Source of the DNA: Armatimonadota bacterium
GTDB lineage: Bacteria > Sysuimicrobiota > Sysuimicrobiia > Sysuimicrobiales > Kaftiobacteriaceae
Length of the DNA: 64,000 bases
Reading direction: 5' to 3'
Assembly (NCBI GenBank): GCA_031081675.1
Contig: JAVHLZ010000004.1
Coordinates: 52,311-116,310 of the forward strand
The notes under the pieces are model-generated. The model saw nothing but the letters and a program-made list of their open reading frames with translations, was not told the DNA's origin and ran no database searches. The position numbers were made by a program, and so were the translations under genes. This document shows positions 1 to 7,780 of this stretch, piece by piece (the stretch's first letter is position 1; every line of letters starts with the position of its first letter).

Positions 1-161
1 TGGGCGAGCAGGTGGAGCGCCTGAGCCGCCAGCTGCGGGACCTGGACCGGCCCGCCACCGAGGCCGCGCTGGCGGCGGCGACCCACCGGGGCTATCCGTA
101 CTGCTACTTCCCGGTGGACGACGTCGCCGCCCTGGTGGACGGCCTGCTGTCCCGGCCGTAG
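1..161 (+). CDS. C-terminal fragment of an unidentified protein
   Basis: Only the last 52 codons lie in the window, in the frame that begins at base 3 and ends at a TAG at 159-161. The visible tail has a charged, probably helical segment (QVERLSRQLRDLD), then a Tyr/Cys-containing stretch (THRGYPYCYFPVDDVAALVD). I do not recognise the family. The frame is credible because it is open to the edge, has the codon bias of the other genes and is followed by non-coding sequence. The body of the protein lies upstream of the window. Confidence 0.55.
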   Translation, partial: GEQVERLSRQLRDLDRPATEAALAAATHRGYPYCYFPVDDVAALVDGLLSRP

Positions 162-230
162 CGTGGGTCTCCCGGATGCCGCCGACCACGGAACCCACCC
201 CCGATCCGCCAACAGTGGATCATCAACAGG

Positions 231-348
231 GGTCTGCCCTCCGACAGTGACGGTCACCAGGACGGGAGCCTGACCCCGACAGTCTGACCCGAAAATTTTA
301 GGGGTCTGACCCCAAAATTTCGCAGTGTGGCGTCTGACCCCAGAATTG
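231..348. repeat. cluster of GTCTGACCCC(A/G)AAATT repeats
   Basis: Three clear copies of GTCTGACCC(C/G)(A)AAATT start at 282, 304 and 332. Weaker relatives lie at 231-247 and 268-280. The central copy reads GGGGTCTGACCCC at 301-313, a near-perfect palindrome with 6-base arms. The stretch between 162 and 366 has no gene. Similar GGGGTCAGACCCC palindromes occur as dispersed repeats in many bacterial genomes, sometimes linked to REP-associated transposases, but no transposase is visible here. Confidence 0.6.
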
Positions 349-366
349 TGCGCGTGGGGCGACCGG

Positions 367-819
367 TCAGCGTGTGGGCTCCTGCGCGTTCCCGGATCTG
401 CGCCGCATCGACCGGCGGACGTACGCCGCTGCCAGCGCCGTCCCCGCCAGCAGGGCCGCTGCAGGCGTCAGCCACACCACCCACAGGAGGCCCCGCCGCG
501 GAGGCTCCAGCAGGATCCACGGGCCGTAGCGGTCCACGAAGTAGGCCACGATCTGCTCCTCACTCTCTCCCCGGGCCAGCCTGTCCCGGATCAGGGCCCG
601 CATCTGGGCGGCCAGCTCGGACGGCGAGTCGGCCACGCTCTCGTTCTGGCACACCGGGCACCGCAGCCGCGCCGCGATCGCCTGCGCCCGCGCGTCCAGA
701 TCCTGGGCTCGCGCCATCCCGGAGACGACGCTGCCCAGGAGGGCGGCGATCGCGAGCGTCGTCTTCGCCCGAGCCGCCAGACCCCCGCTCCCGCGGCCTG
801 CGATGGTCATGCCTGACAC
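367..819 (-). CDS. ccmH: CcmH/CycL cytochrome c maturation thiol oxidoreductase
   Basis: Periplasmic, membrane-anchored thioredox component of system I cytochrome c biogenesis. It helps keep apocytochrome CXXCH cysteines reduced for heme ligation. A hydrophobic signal segment (about residues 18-38) precedes the family motif LRCPVCQNESVADS with redox cysteines C54 and C57. A C-terminal transmembrane helix follows at about 110-133 with a basic tail. At 150 aa it matches the short CcmH/CycL form that lacks the TPR (CcmI) extension. It is the last gene of the ccmABCDEFGH operon, 28 bases after ccmG. An ATG at 810 is an alternative start. Confidence 0.93.
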   Translation of the reverse strand: MSGMTIAGRGSGGLAARAKTTLAIAALLGSVVSGMARAQDLDARAQAIAARLRCPVCQNESVADSPSELAAQMRALIRDRLARGESEEQIVAYFVDRYGPWILLEPPRRGLLWVVWLTPAAALLAGTALAAAYVRRSMRRRSGNAQEPTR

Positions 820-847
820 CTTCCTCCACCACCCCCCGCCCGCACCA

Positions 848-1480
848 TTACCGATCGCCGGGCCGGCCGGTGCCCGGGGGGCGGTGGTCGGAGGCGGGGA
901 TCAGCGGCTCGATGCGCGGGGCCAGCAGGTCCTCGGTCACCGCCCCCGCGTGCTTGAAGACGATCCGTCCCTGCCGGTCGATCACGTAGGTTTCGGGCAC
1001 GCCGACCACGCCGAAGTCGATGGCGATGGCCCCCGAGCGGTCCATCCCCACGGGAAACGTCTGCCCGAAGCGGCGCAGGAAGGCCCGGGCTGCGGCCTCG
1101 GTGTCCTGGATGTTGATGCCCACGACCACCACGCCCCGGTCCCGATAGCGCTCCCACACGCGCTGCAGGTGCGGGGCTTCGTCGTAGCAGGCGGGGTAGC
1201 ACCAGGATGCCCAGAAGTTGACCACCACCACCCGCCCGCGCAGGTTCTGGGAGCGCAGCAGGCCTCCGTCGAACAGCGGCAGGGTGAATGCCGGGGCCGG
1301 ACGCCCGACCAGGGGGGACGGCAGCCGCCGGGGATCGCGGCGCAGCCCCGCCCCCAGCACCGCCAGCAGGCCCACCACGACGGCCAGCGCCACCCACGGC
1401 CACCGGATCCGCCGGGTCGGGGGCGACCCCGCCGGCCGGAGGTGTTCGTCGGGGCGCCCTACGGGCGGCGCGGCGGCCAC
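848..1480 (-). CDS. ccmG: CcmG/ResA-type membrane-tethered thioredoxin
   Basis: Thiol-disulfide oxidoreductase that reduces apocytochrome c or CcmH on the outer face of the membrane. I place the start at a GTG inside the end of ccmF (22-base overlap) because a GGGGGAGG sits 9 bases upstream of it. No ATG is available in the frame. The protein is 210 aa, with a membrane anchor at about 28-46 and a thioredoxin fold from about 55, including the cis-Pro region VVGVPETYV. The active site reads WASWCYPACYDEAP, so the two cysteines (C94, C98) are separated by three residues rather than the two of a standard CXXC. The operon context leaves little doubt about its role. Confidence 0.88.
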   Translation of the reverse strand: MAAAPPVGRPDEHLRPAGSPPTRRIRWPWVALAVVVGLLAVLGAGLRRDPRRLPSPLVGRPAPAFTLPLFDGGLLRSQNLRGRVVVVNFWASWCYPACYDEAPHLQRVWERYRDRGVVVVGINIQDTEAAARAFLRRFGQTFPVGMDRSGAIAIDFGVVGVPETYVIDRQGRIVFKHAGAVTEDLLAPRIEPLIPASDHRPPGTGRPGDR

Positions 1481-3408
1481 AGGGCCAGTCCTCCCCCGAC
1501 GATCATGATGGCCCCGCCGGCCCAGATCCACGACACCAGCGGGCTGATCACCACCCGCAGGACCACCGTCTGCGCGCCCGGGTCGAATCCCAGCAGTACC
1601 ACGTACAGGTCCTCCCGCCAGGTGGACCGCACCCCGGGCGTCGGGACGGGGGTCCGGGCGTGGCGGTAGAAGTTCTGGGACGGCCGCAGGACCGCCGCCG
1701 GCGCCTGATCGCGGGAGGCGGCCAGGGCCGTGCCGCCGTCGGCCACCGACACCGGGGCCCACACCACCAGGCGGTCCGGATACGTTCCCGCCCGCAGCTC
1801 GTCCACCCGCAGGGCGTACGGCCCCACGCGGATCACCTCGCCCACCCGCAGCGCGCGGTGCACCTCCAGGCGAGCAGCCTGGGAGCCTACAATGCCCGCC
1901 ACCACCACCGCCATCCCCAGATGGACCACGTATCCGGCGTAGCGGTGCCGGTGGCGGAGGACCAGCTCGGCCATCGCCGCCGGAACCGGCCGTCCGCCCC
2001 GGTGCAGGGCCCGCACGCCGCGGGCCAGCTCGTCCAGCTGGGCCAGGGCCACGAACGCCACCGCCCCCACCGCCACGACGGCGACGGGCGCCCGCAACCC
2101 GGCGGCCGCCGCGGCGGAAGCGGCGACGGCGGCGAGGCCGCCGGTTCGCGCCAGGCGGCGCAGGTCTGCGGGGGACGACCGTCCCCAGCGCAGGACGGTG
2201 CCGGCGCCCATCAGGGCCAGCAGCACCAGCCCCAGGGGGGTGATCGCGCGATTGAAAAACGGCGGCCCCACGGTGACCTTCTGCCCGGTGGCCACGTCCA
2301 CCGCCAGCGGGAACACCGTGCCCACAAACACCGTCGCGGCCATCGCCAGCAGGAGCGCGTTGTTGAAGACCATCAGGGCGTCGCGGGATGCCACCGACGC
2401 CACGCTCCCGGCGTCCCGCACGTCCGGCACCCGCCAGGCCAGCGCGGCGAGCGTCCCCACGGTGACGGCCGCCAGGCCGGCGAGCAGCGCGGGCCCGATC
2501 GCCGACTGGGTGAAGGCGTGCACCGAGGCCAGCACGCCGCTGCGGGTGACGAACGTGCCGAACAGCGTCAGCCAGAACGTCGCCGCAGCCAGGACCACCG
2601 TCCAGGCCCGCAGCACTCCCCGCCGGACCTGGGCCATCGCCGAGTGCACCAGCGCGGTGGCCGTGAGCCACGGCAGCAGGGCGGCGTTCTCCACCGGATC
2701 CCACGCCCAGTAGCCTCCCCATCCCAGGACGTCGTAGGACCACCGGGCCCCCAGGACCAGCCCGGCGGTCAGCGCCGTCCACGCGCCCAGCGTCCAGGGC
2801 CGGCTGACGACCACCCAGTCTTCGGCATCCCGGCCCGCCAGCAGGGAGGCGAGGGCAAACGCATAGGGTACCGCCATGCCCACAAACCCCAGGTAGAGCA
2901 GGGGAGGGTGCAGGATCATCAGCGGGTGGTTCTGCAGCAGGGGGTTCAGTCCGGTGCCGTCGGCCGGTGGCGTCGGCACCCGCGCAAAGGGATCGGCCGG
3001 CCCCACCAGCAGGAGCAGGAAGAACGCGCACAGGCCCAGCAGCACGCCCACCGTCCCGCGCCACAGGCGGGGCGCTGGCGCGCGGGTGCGGACGGCCACT
3101 CCTGCGGTGAGGGCGGCCAGCAGCCAGGTCCACAGCAGCAGGGACCCTTCCAGCGCCCCCCACAGGGCCGCCACCCGGAACGCCAGCGGGGTGGTGCGGT
3201 TGGTGGTGGCGGCCACGTAGCGGATGCTGAAGTCCCCGCCGATCAGGGCCCACTCCAGGAGCGCCACCGCACCGGTGACCGCCACCGCCATGCCCGCCGC
3301 CAGCGGGACGACCCGCCGCCCGCCCCGCGGCCGGGCGCACGCCGCCAGGCCGGCCACCGCACAGGCCGCCGCGGCCACCAGGCTGATCCATCCTCCCAGC
3401 GCGATCAC
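1459..3408 (-). CDS. ccmF: CcmF cytochrome c heme lyase subunit
   Basis: Large polytopic membrane protein that transfers heme from holo-CcmE to apocytochrome c together with CcmH. At 649 aa it has the usual CcmF length and many hydrophobic helices. The WWD-type heme-handling motif reads GGYWAWDPVEN at about residues 231-241. Conserved His-containing loops are also visible (NHPLMILHPP near 160-169). Its ATG overlaps the ccmE stop by four bases, so the two are translationally coupled, and its end overlaps ccmG. A soluble domain follows helix 13 and a final helix ends in WPPRRP. Confidence 0.95.
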   Translation of the reverse strand: MIALGGWISLVAAAACAVAGLAACARPRGGRRVVPLAAGMAVAVTGAVALLEWALIGGDFSIRYVAATTNRTTPLAFRVAALWGALEGSLLLWTWLLAALTAGVAVRTRAPAPRLWRGTVGVLLGLCAFFLLLLVGPADPFARVPTPPADGTGLNPLLQNHPLMILHPPLLYLGFVGMAVPYAFALASLLAGRDAEDWVVVSRPWTLGAWTALTAGLVLGARWSYDVLGWGGYWAWDPVENAALLPWLTATALVHSAMAQVRRGVLRAWTVVLAAATFWLTLFGTFVTRSGVLASVHAFTQSAIGPALLAGLAAVTVGTLAALAWRVPDVRDAGSVASVASRDALMVFNNALLLAMAATVFVGTVFPLAVDVATGQKVTVGPPFFNRAITPLGLVLLALMGAGTVLRWGRSSPADLRRLARTGGLAAVAASAAAAAGLRAPVAVVAVGAVAFVALAQLDELARGVRALHRGGRPVPAAMAELVLRHRHRYAGYVVHLGMAVVVAGIVGSQAARLEVHRALRVGEVIRVGPYALRVDELRAGTYPDRLVVWAPVSVADGGTALAASRDQAPAAVLRPSQNFYRHARTPVPTPGVRSTWREDLYVVLLGFDPGAQTVVLRVVISPLVSWIWAGGAIMIVGGGLALWPPRRP

Positions 3409-3794
3409 GGAGACGGGGGAGCGTACTGCTCCGAGTGCTTGACGATCACCGAGCGGGCCACGAAGACGCCGTCGGACCCGTAGATGCCCTCCACGACCGC
3501 CCCCTGGCCTTCGGTGAACAGGTCGGGGGGCACGCCCCGGTACAGGACCGGGACCGCGGCGCGGCCGTCGGTCAGCACGAAGCGCAGCTCCAGGGTTCGG
3601 GGATCAAACGATCGCGACCCCGGCTGCACCTGGCCGCCCAGCCGCAGGGGCCGGCCCACCGCGTCCGGGCCCCGGTCCAGCAGCTCGCCGGGGGTGATGT
3701 AGTAGACCACCGCCCCGCGGAGCCCTCCGATGACGAGGTAGACCAGGGCGCCGACCACCACCGCCGCCGCCAGCATCAGGCGCGCGCGCCTCAC
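3405..3794 (-). CDS. ccmE: CcmE periplasmic heme chaperone
   Basis: Binds heme covalently and delivers it to CcmF. The start is taken as a GTG at 3794 preceded by a GGGGGGAGGAG ribosome-binding site. The longer upstream frame has no family similarity. The 129-aa product has one N-terminal membrane anchor (about 7-24), a beta-barrel OB-type domain and, near the C-terminus, IVKHSEQYAP, in which H120 and Y124 correspond to the heme-linking His and conserved Tyr of the HxxxY-type CcmE. Both its start and its end overlap neighbouring ccm genes by four bases. Confidence 0.93.
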   Translation of the reverse strand: MRRARLMLAAAVVVGALVYLVIGGLRGAVVYYITPGELLDRGPDAVGRPLRLGGQVQPGSRSFDPRTLELRFVLTDGRAAVPVLYRGVPPDLFTEGQGAVVEGIYGSDGVFVARSVIVKHSEQYAPPSP

Positions 3795-3916
3795 CGCGTC
3801 TCCTCCCCCCTGCCGGGGCGGGTGCGGCGCAGCCGCCGGCGCAGGTGGACCACGTAGAGCACCACCGCCGCCGCCACCACGCCGTAGGCCAGGGCGATCC
3901 ACACCGCCGGCGTCAT
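3791..3916 (-). CDS. ccmD: CcmD small membrane protein
   Basis: A 41-aa protein with one transmembrane helix (residues 4-25) followed by a basic, arginine-rich cytoplasmic tail (HLRRRLRRTRPGR). This is the typical look of CcmD, which holds CcmE to the CcmABC heme exporter complex. Its ATG overlaps the ccmC stop (ATGA), and its TGA overlaps the ccmE start region. The assignment rests on size, topology and position between ccmC and ccmE, because CcmD has little conserved sequence. Confidence 0.85.
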   Translation of the reverse strand: MTPAVWIALAYGVVAAAVVLYVVHLRRRLRRTRPGRGEETR

Positions 3917-4566
3917 CCGGCCTCCTCGGACTCTTCCCGGCGCGCCACCCGCACGCGCAGGAGCAGCAGGTAGGCGAACAGGACGGTGAAGGCCAGCAGG
4001 CTCAGCAGCAGCGTCAGGAGCATCGGCGGCGCCAGGGCGACCTCTCCACGGGTGATGGACGGAGGCTGGTGCAGGGTCCGGAACCAGACCACCGAGTAGT
4101 GGATGAGGGGGACGTCTGCCGCCCCGAGGACGCCCACCACCGCGCCCAGCCGGGCTCCCCGCTGCGGATCGTCGGCCAGCGCCCGCACGAGCAGGGCGCT
4201 GCAGTAGATCAGGAACAGGACGGCCGTGGTGACCAGGCGCGCATCCCACGTCCACCACACCCCCCACACGGGGCGCCCCCAGATCGAGCCGGTGGCCAGC
4301 GTGAGGCCCGTGAACAGGACCGCCAGCTCGGTGGCGCTGCGGGTCAGGGCGTCATAGCGCGCCTCACGCCTCCACAGGTACAGGACCCCGCCGACCAGGG
4401 TGACGCCCACCGCCAGGTACGCCACCCAGGCCGTGGGCACATGGACGTACATGATGCGGACGTAGTCGCCCTGAAAGGCGTCCGGCGGCGACGCCACCAG
4501 GCCCGCATAGGCCGCGGCGCCCAGCAGCAACACGGCCGCACCGCCCAGGACGGCAGACACCGTCAT
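3913..4566 (-). CDS. ccmC: CcmC heme exporter / heme-handling protein
   Basis: Six-helix membrane protein of the heme-handling family that loads heme onto CcmE. The tryptophan-rich WWD motif is WGVWWTWDAR at residues 101-110. Candidate axial heme histidines are H42 (YVHVPTAW) and H156 (PLIHYSVVW). The 217-aa length is normal. Translation is coupled to ccmB upstream and ccmD downstream by ATGA-type overlaps. Confidence 0.95.
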   Translation of the reverse strand: MTVSAVLGGAAVLLLGAAAYAGLVASPPDAFQGDYVRIMYVHVPTAWVAYLAVGVTLVGGVLYLWRREARYDALTRSATELAVLFTGLTLATGSIWGRPVWGVWWTWDARLVTTAVLFLIYCSALLVRALADDPQRGARLGAVVGVLGAADVPLIHYSVVWFRTLHQPPSITRGEVALAPPMLLTLLLSLLAFTVLFAYLLLLRVRVARREESEEAG

Positions 4567-5222
4567 ACCTCGTCCATCACCGCCTCAAACAGGATCGGAC
4601 AGGCCAGCACGAACACCGCGACGCTGCCGGCCAGCACCCCCGGCCACACGCCTGCCGGCGCGCCCGCCAGGACGGCCTCGGTGAGCCGGATGCAGGCCAG
4701 CACGGGCGGCAGGGCCAGGGGCAGCATCAGCAGGGGCGCCAGCAGCTCCCGCCCCCGCACGTGCAGCAGCAGTCCGGCCACCAGCGTTCCCAGGGCCGCC
4801 AGGGCGGCCACGCCGGCCCCGCCCACCGCCGCCAGCTGCGGCAGGCGCGCGGCCACGGGGAGCCCGAACAGGAATGCAGCCAGGATCAGCAGGACGGCCA
4901 CCACACCCCCCAGGAGGACCGCGAGCGCGGCGGCTTTGCCCCAGTACAGGTGCTCGCGCCGGCCCGGGTACAGCAGCAGCGCCTCCAGCGCCTGCTGGTC
5001 AGCCTCGGCCTGGGTGATCCGCGGGATGCCCACCGCCGCCGCGCACGCTGCCGACACCCACACCACGGCGGCGGCGCGGGCGGGTTCGGGCCCCAGCGCC
5101 ACGCCCAGGACCAGCACCAGCAGCAGGCCCGCCAGGAGCATGGTGAGGGCGACGGCTCGTCCTCGCCACTCCGCGCGCAGGTCCTTGCGGGCCACCGCCG
5201 CCGCCCGCGTCCACCCGCTCAC
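4563..5222 (-). CDS. ccmB: CcmB heme exporter permease
   Basis: Integral membrane partner of the CcmA ATPase in the CcmAB transporter that releases holo-CcmE from CcmC. The start is a GTG overlapping the ccmA stop (GTGA), giving 219 aa beginning MSGWTRAAAVARKDLRAEWR, the usual CcmB N-terminus with a cytoplasmic K-D-L-R-x-E segment. Six hydrophobic segments follow. Between them is the conserved-looking loop ALLLYPGRREHLYWGK. Length and position fit the family well. Confidence 0.93.
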   Translation of the reverse strand: MSGWTRAAAVARKDLRAEWRGRAVALTMLLAGLLLVLVLGVALGPEPARAAAVVWVSAACAAAVGIPRITQAEADQQALEALLLYPGRREHLYWGKAAALAVLLGGVVAVLLILAAFLFGLPVAARLPQLAAVGGAGVAALAALGTLVAGLLLHVRGRELLAPLLMLPLALPPVLACIRLTEAVLAGAPAGVWPGVLAGSVAVFVLACPILFEAVMDEV

Positions 5223-5911
5223 GGGCGGCCTCCCTGCGCGGCGAACGCCGGCGCACCGGGGGCCAGGGATCGGAGCGCGGCGGGCTCCCCGGCCTGCAGC
5301 ACCAGTTCCGCATCCGCCAGCGCCCGGGCGCGGTCGCGGTCGTGGGTGGCGATCACGGCACTGCCTCCCCGGGCGACGACCTCCGCCACCATGGCGGCGA
5401 CCAGCGCGGCCCCCTCGGGATCCAGCCCGGCGTAGGGCTCGTCCAGCAGCAGCAGCCGCGGCTGGCCCAACCAGACCCGCGCCAGCGCCAGCCGGCGCTT
5501 CATGCCCTGGCTGAAGGTCCGGACGAGCCGGTCGGCGGCGGCACCCAGACCCACCCGGCGCAGCCAGGCGTCCACGTCCGTCTGCGGGCGCCCCCACAGG
5601 GCGGCTGCGAACTCCAGATTCTCGCGGGCCGTGAGCAGCTCGTAACCGCCGAAGGCGGCGCCCACCAGCCCCACCATCGGGCGCACCCGGTCCGCCTGCC
5701 TGACCAGGTCGCATCCGAAGACGGTGCCCCCGCCCGCCGTGGGTCGCAGGGCGGTGGCCAGCAGGCGCAGCAGCGTCGTCTTGCCCGACCCGTTGGGACC
5801 GGAGACCAGCAGCACCCGGCCGGCAGGCACGGTCAGGGTGATGCGGCGCACGGCCCAGACCGGGCCGAACCGCCGTCCCAGGTTCACCGCGCGCACGGCC
5901 GGGACGTCCAC
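5219..5911 (-). CDS. ccmA: CcmA ABC transporter ATPase
   Basis: ATP-binding subunit of the CcmAB complex, first gene of the minus-strand ccm operon. It starts at a GTG with a GAGGGGG ribosome-binding site 7 bases upstream; longer open sequence upstream is not conserved. The 230-aa product has Walker A GPNGSGKTT at 38-46, the signature FSQGMKRRLALAR at 133-145 and Walker B LLLLDEPYAGLD at 153-164, followed by the H-loop THD. The divergent cytochrome c gene begins 165 bases away, so heme-loading machinery and substrate are controlled from one intergenic region. Confidence 0.94.
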   Translation of the reverse strand: MDVPAVRAVNLGRRFGPVWAVRRITLTVPAGRVLLVSGPNGSGKTTLLRLLATALRPTAGGGTVFGCDLVRQADRVRPMVGLVGAAFGGYELLTARENLEFAAALWGRPQTDVDAWLRRVGLGAAADRLVRTFSQGMKRRLALARVWLGQPRLLLLDEPYAGLDPEGAALVAAMVAEVVARGGSAVIATHDRDRARALADAELVLQAGEPAALRSLAPGAPAFAAQGGRP

Positions 5912-6076
5912 ACCCCTGCCCCCTCGTCCTCCTGTCGGTGTGCGGGAGGACACTCGCCGTGTCCAGTTCGCGCCCGGCGGCGCCGGCGCCTGCCGCTCCA
6001 CCGCGCGACGGCGGAAGGCCACTTCGCCACGCCCCGGCAGGGACAGCGCGCGCGGTCGGAGAATTGTCCCGGGCGT

Positions 6077-6979
6077 ATGGGGGGTCGGATCGTCGCCGTC
6101 GCCATCGTCGTGGCCGGCGCTCTTTTTTTGGCCGGCTGCCAGCCCGCGGTGGACATCTCCCGGGCGGGCGTGGAGGCGGCGCGGGAGCTGCCCCCGGCGC
6201 CGCCGGATCGACCCCTGCTGCCCGTGGACGCCCGGGGCCAGCCCATCCGTCCCTCGGCCGAGGTGGGCGCCCAGGTGTTCAGCCGGGCGCGGTGCGACGT
6301 CTGCCACGGCCCTCAGGGACGCGGCGACGGGCCCGCGGCGGCGGGTCTGCGGGCGGAGCAGAAGACGCTGCTGCACGACCTGGCCCGCCTGGTGGGGATC
6401 CGCCTGCAGCCCGAGCGGCTGCCCAGCCGCCCGGCCAACTTCCGCAACGTGGTGGCGATGCGCCTGAACAGCCCGTTCAGCATGTACGAGACCGTCACCC
6501 GGGGGCGCCCGCACACGGCGATGCCGGCGTTCGGCCCGCGCCCGGCCTACGGCGCCACGTCCTTCGGCGTCCGGCTGACCGACGCGGAGCGCTGGCACGT
6601 GATCTTCTTCGAGTGGGCGTTCGCCACCACGCCCGAGGAGGTGGCGCGGGGACGCGAGCTGTACGAGACGCGGGCCATCGAGGTGGGCGGGCGCGCCCTG
6701 ACCTGCGCGTCCTGCCACGGGGTGCGGGGGGACGGCCGGGGGCCGGAGGGCGTGCGGCTGAGCCAGCGGCTGTGGACGTGGGCCCGGGGACAGGGCCCGG
6801 GGATCTTCACCGACTTCAACCTGATGGCCCAGCGCAAGCCCAGCGACCTGTTCCAGGCGGTCGTGGACGGACGGGGAGAGATGCCCGCCTACCGGGGGAA
6901 GCTCACCGAGGACGAGATCTGGGCCCTCGTGAACTACATCTATACGTTCGTCTACGACTATCCGGGGCTGCGCCGGTAG
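6077..6979 (+). CDS. diheme cytochrome c lipoprotein
   Basis: Secreted, lipid-anchored electron carrier. Residues 1-21 form a lipoprotein signal ending in the lipobox LAGC (C21). Two c-type heme sites are present, CDVCH at 73-77 and CASCH at 210-214, each in a GxGDG-type cytochrome c domain. Candidate Met ligands are in HTAMPAFG (M149) and GEMPAYRG near the C-terminus. The second domain also resembles the c domains of alternative complex III. It is the first gene of the respiratory cluster, divergent from ccmA, whose system would mature it. It probably accepts electrons from the Rieske protein. Confidence 0.88.
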   Translation: MGGRIVAVAIVVAGALFLAGCQPAVDISRAGVEAARELPPAPPDRPLLPVDARGQPIRPSAEVGAQVFSRARCDVCHGPQGRGDGPAAAGLRAEQKTLLHDLARLVGIRLQPERLPSRPANFRNVVAMRLNSPFSMYETVTRGRPHTAMPAFGPRPAYGATSFGVRLTDAERWHVIFFEWAFATTPEEVARGRELYETRAIEVGGRALTCASCHGVRGDGRGPEGVRLSQRLWTWARGQGPGIFTDFNLMAQRKPSDLFQAVVDGRGEMPAYRGKLTEDEIWALVNYIYTFVYDYPGLRR

Positions 6980-7040
6980 CGCGCCCTCCCGTCCGTCGGG
7001 CCACAGCGTATGGTGCCCGGGCGGTGCGCGCGCGGGTGCG

Positions 7041-7049
7041 TGCTATAGT
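7041..7049 (+). promoter_or_regulatory. extended -10 promoter element before the Rieske gene
   Basis: TGCTATAGT matches an extended -10 (TGnTATAAT) 30 bases upstream of the Rieske start codon. No good -35 is visible, as is common with extended -10 promoters. It suggests that the Rieske/cytochrome b genes can be transcribed separately from the upstream cytochrome c. Confidence 0.45.
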
Positions 7050-7078
7050 GATGGGGTCACAACGGGTGGGATGATCGT

Positions 7079-7771
7079 ATGGAGAACCCGCCGACGCGGA
7101 TGATGGAGCGGCGCCGGTTCCTGCGCCTGGCGACCACCGTTCCGGCGCTGGCCGCCCTGGCCGGGCTGGTGTCGCCGCTGCTGCGGCTGCTCAAGCCCAA
7201 CGTGGACAAGTTCCGCATCTACGCCCCCACGGCGCACGACACCCCCCAGGGCGAGGCCATCGTGGCGGCCACCCTGTCGGAGGTCGCCCGCCCCTGGGAC
7301 TTCAAGTACTTCGTGTTCACCCAGAAGTATCCCCAGTACACGCCCCAGGGATTCAAAGCCGCCGTCGTGCCGGGGGTGGTGGTCCGCCTGCCGCGGAAGA
7401 TCCGTCTGTACGATCCGGCCACCGGCCGCGGCCCTCTGGCGTGGGCCCGGGACATCGGCAAGACCCCCCGGGTCACCGACAGCGACCTGGTGGTGTTTTC
7501 CCGGATCTGCCCGCACCTGGGCTGCATCTTCAACTACGTCCCCGACTACCGGGAGATCACCGCCGGCTACGGCGGCTACGTGCCGCCCCCCGAGCGCCGG
7601 CACGCCCTGATGGGGTGTCCCTGCCACCTGAGCATCTACGACCCGGCCGACCCGCAGGTCCCGGGGAGGGTCCTCTCGGGTCCGGCGCCGCGCCCCCCGC
7701 GCACGTTTCTGTTTGAGGTGCGGGGCGGGGACATCGTCATCACCGACGTGGAGCCGGGGGGAATCGCCTGA
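7079..7771 (+). CDS. Rieske [2Fe-2S] protein of a cytochrome bc-type complex
   Basis: Electron-transfer subunit that oxidises quinol and passes electrons to cytochrome c. An N-terminal twin-arginine-like signal anchor (MERRRFLRLATT, residues 9-20, then a hydrophobic helix) fits Tat export, and tatAC lie 7 kb downstream. The cluster-binding boxes are CPHLGC (C144, H146, C149) and CPCHLS (C180, C182, H183). A roughly 30-residue insertion rich in Tyr and Pro separates the boxes, longer than in standard bc1 Rieske proteins. A cytochrome b follows after 9 bases. Confidence 0.92.
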   Translation: MENPPTRMMERRRFLRLATTVPALAALAGLVSPLLRLLKPNVDKFRIYAPTAHDTPQGEAIVAATLSEVARPWDFKYFVFTQKYPQYTPQGFKAAVVPGVVVRLPRKIRLYDPATGRGPLAWARDIGKTPRVTDSDLVVFSRICPHLGCIFNYVPDYREITAGYGGYVPPPERRHALMGCPCHLSIYDPADPQVPGRVLSGPAPRPPRTFLFEVRGGDIVITDVEPGGIA

Positions 7772-7780
7772 GGTCTGACC

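Noticed and set aside
301..313. Operator for the ccm operon at the GGGGTCTGACCCC palindrome
   Set aside because: It lies beyond the 3' end of the operon (ccmH ends at 367), so it cannot be the operator of ccmA; dispersed repeat is the better reading.
848..3391. Long minus-strand frame that would fuse CcmG to a large N-terminal region
   Set aside because: The upstream part is the shifted reading of ccmF and has Gly/Arg-rich nonsense; a GTG with a strong ribosome-binding site at 1480 explains CcmG alone.
5912..6076. Promoters in the ccmA-cytochrome c divergent gap
   Set aside because: I found no hexamer pair on either strand good enough to list; the region is GC-rich and the promoters remain undefined.
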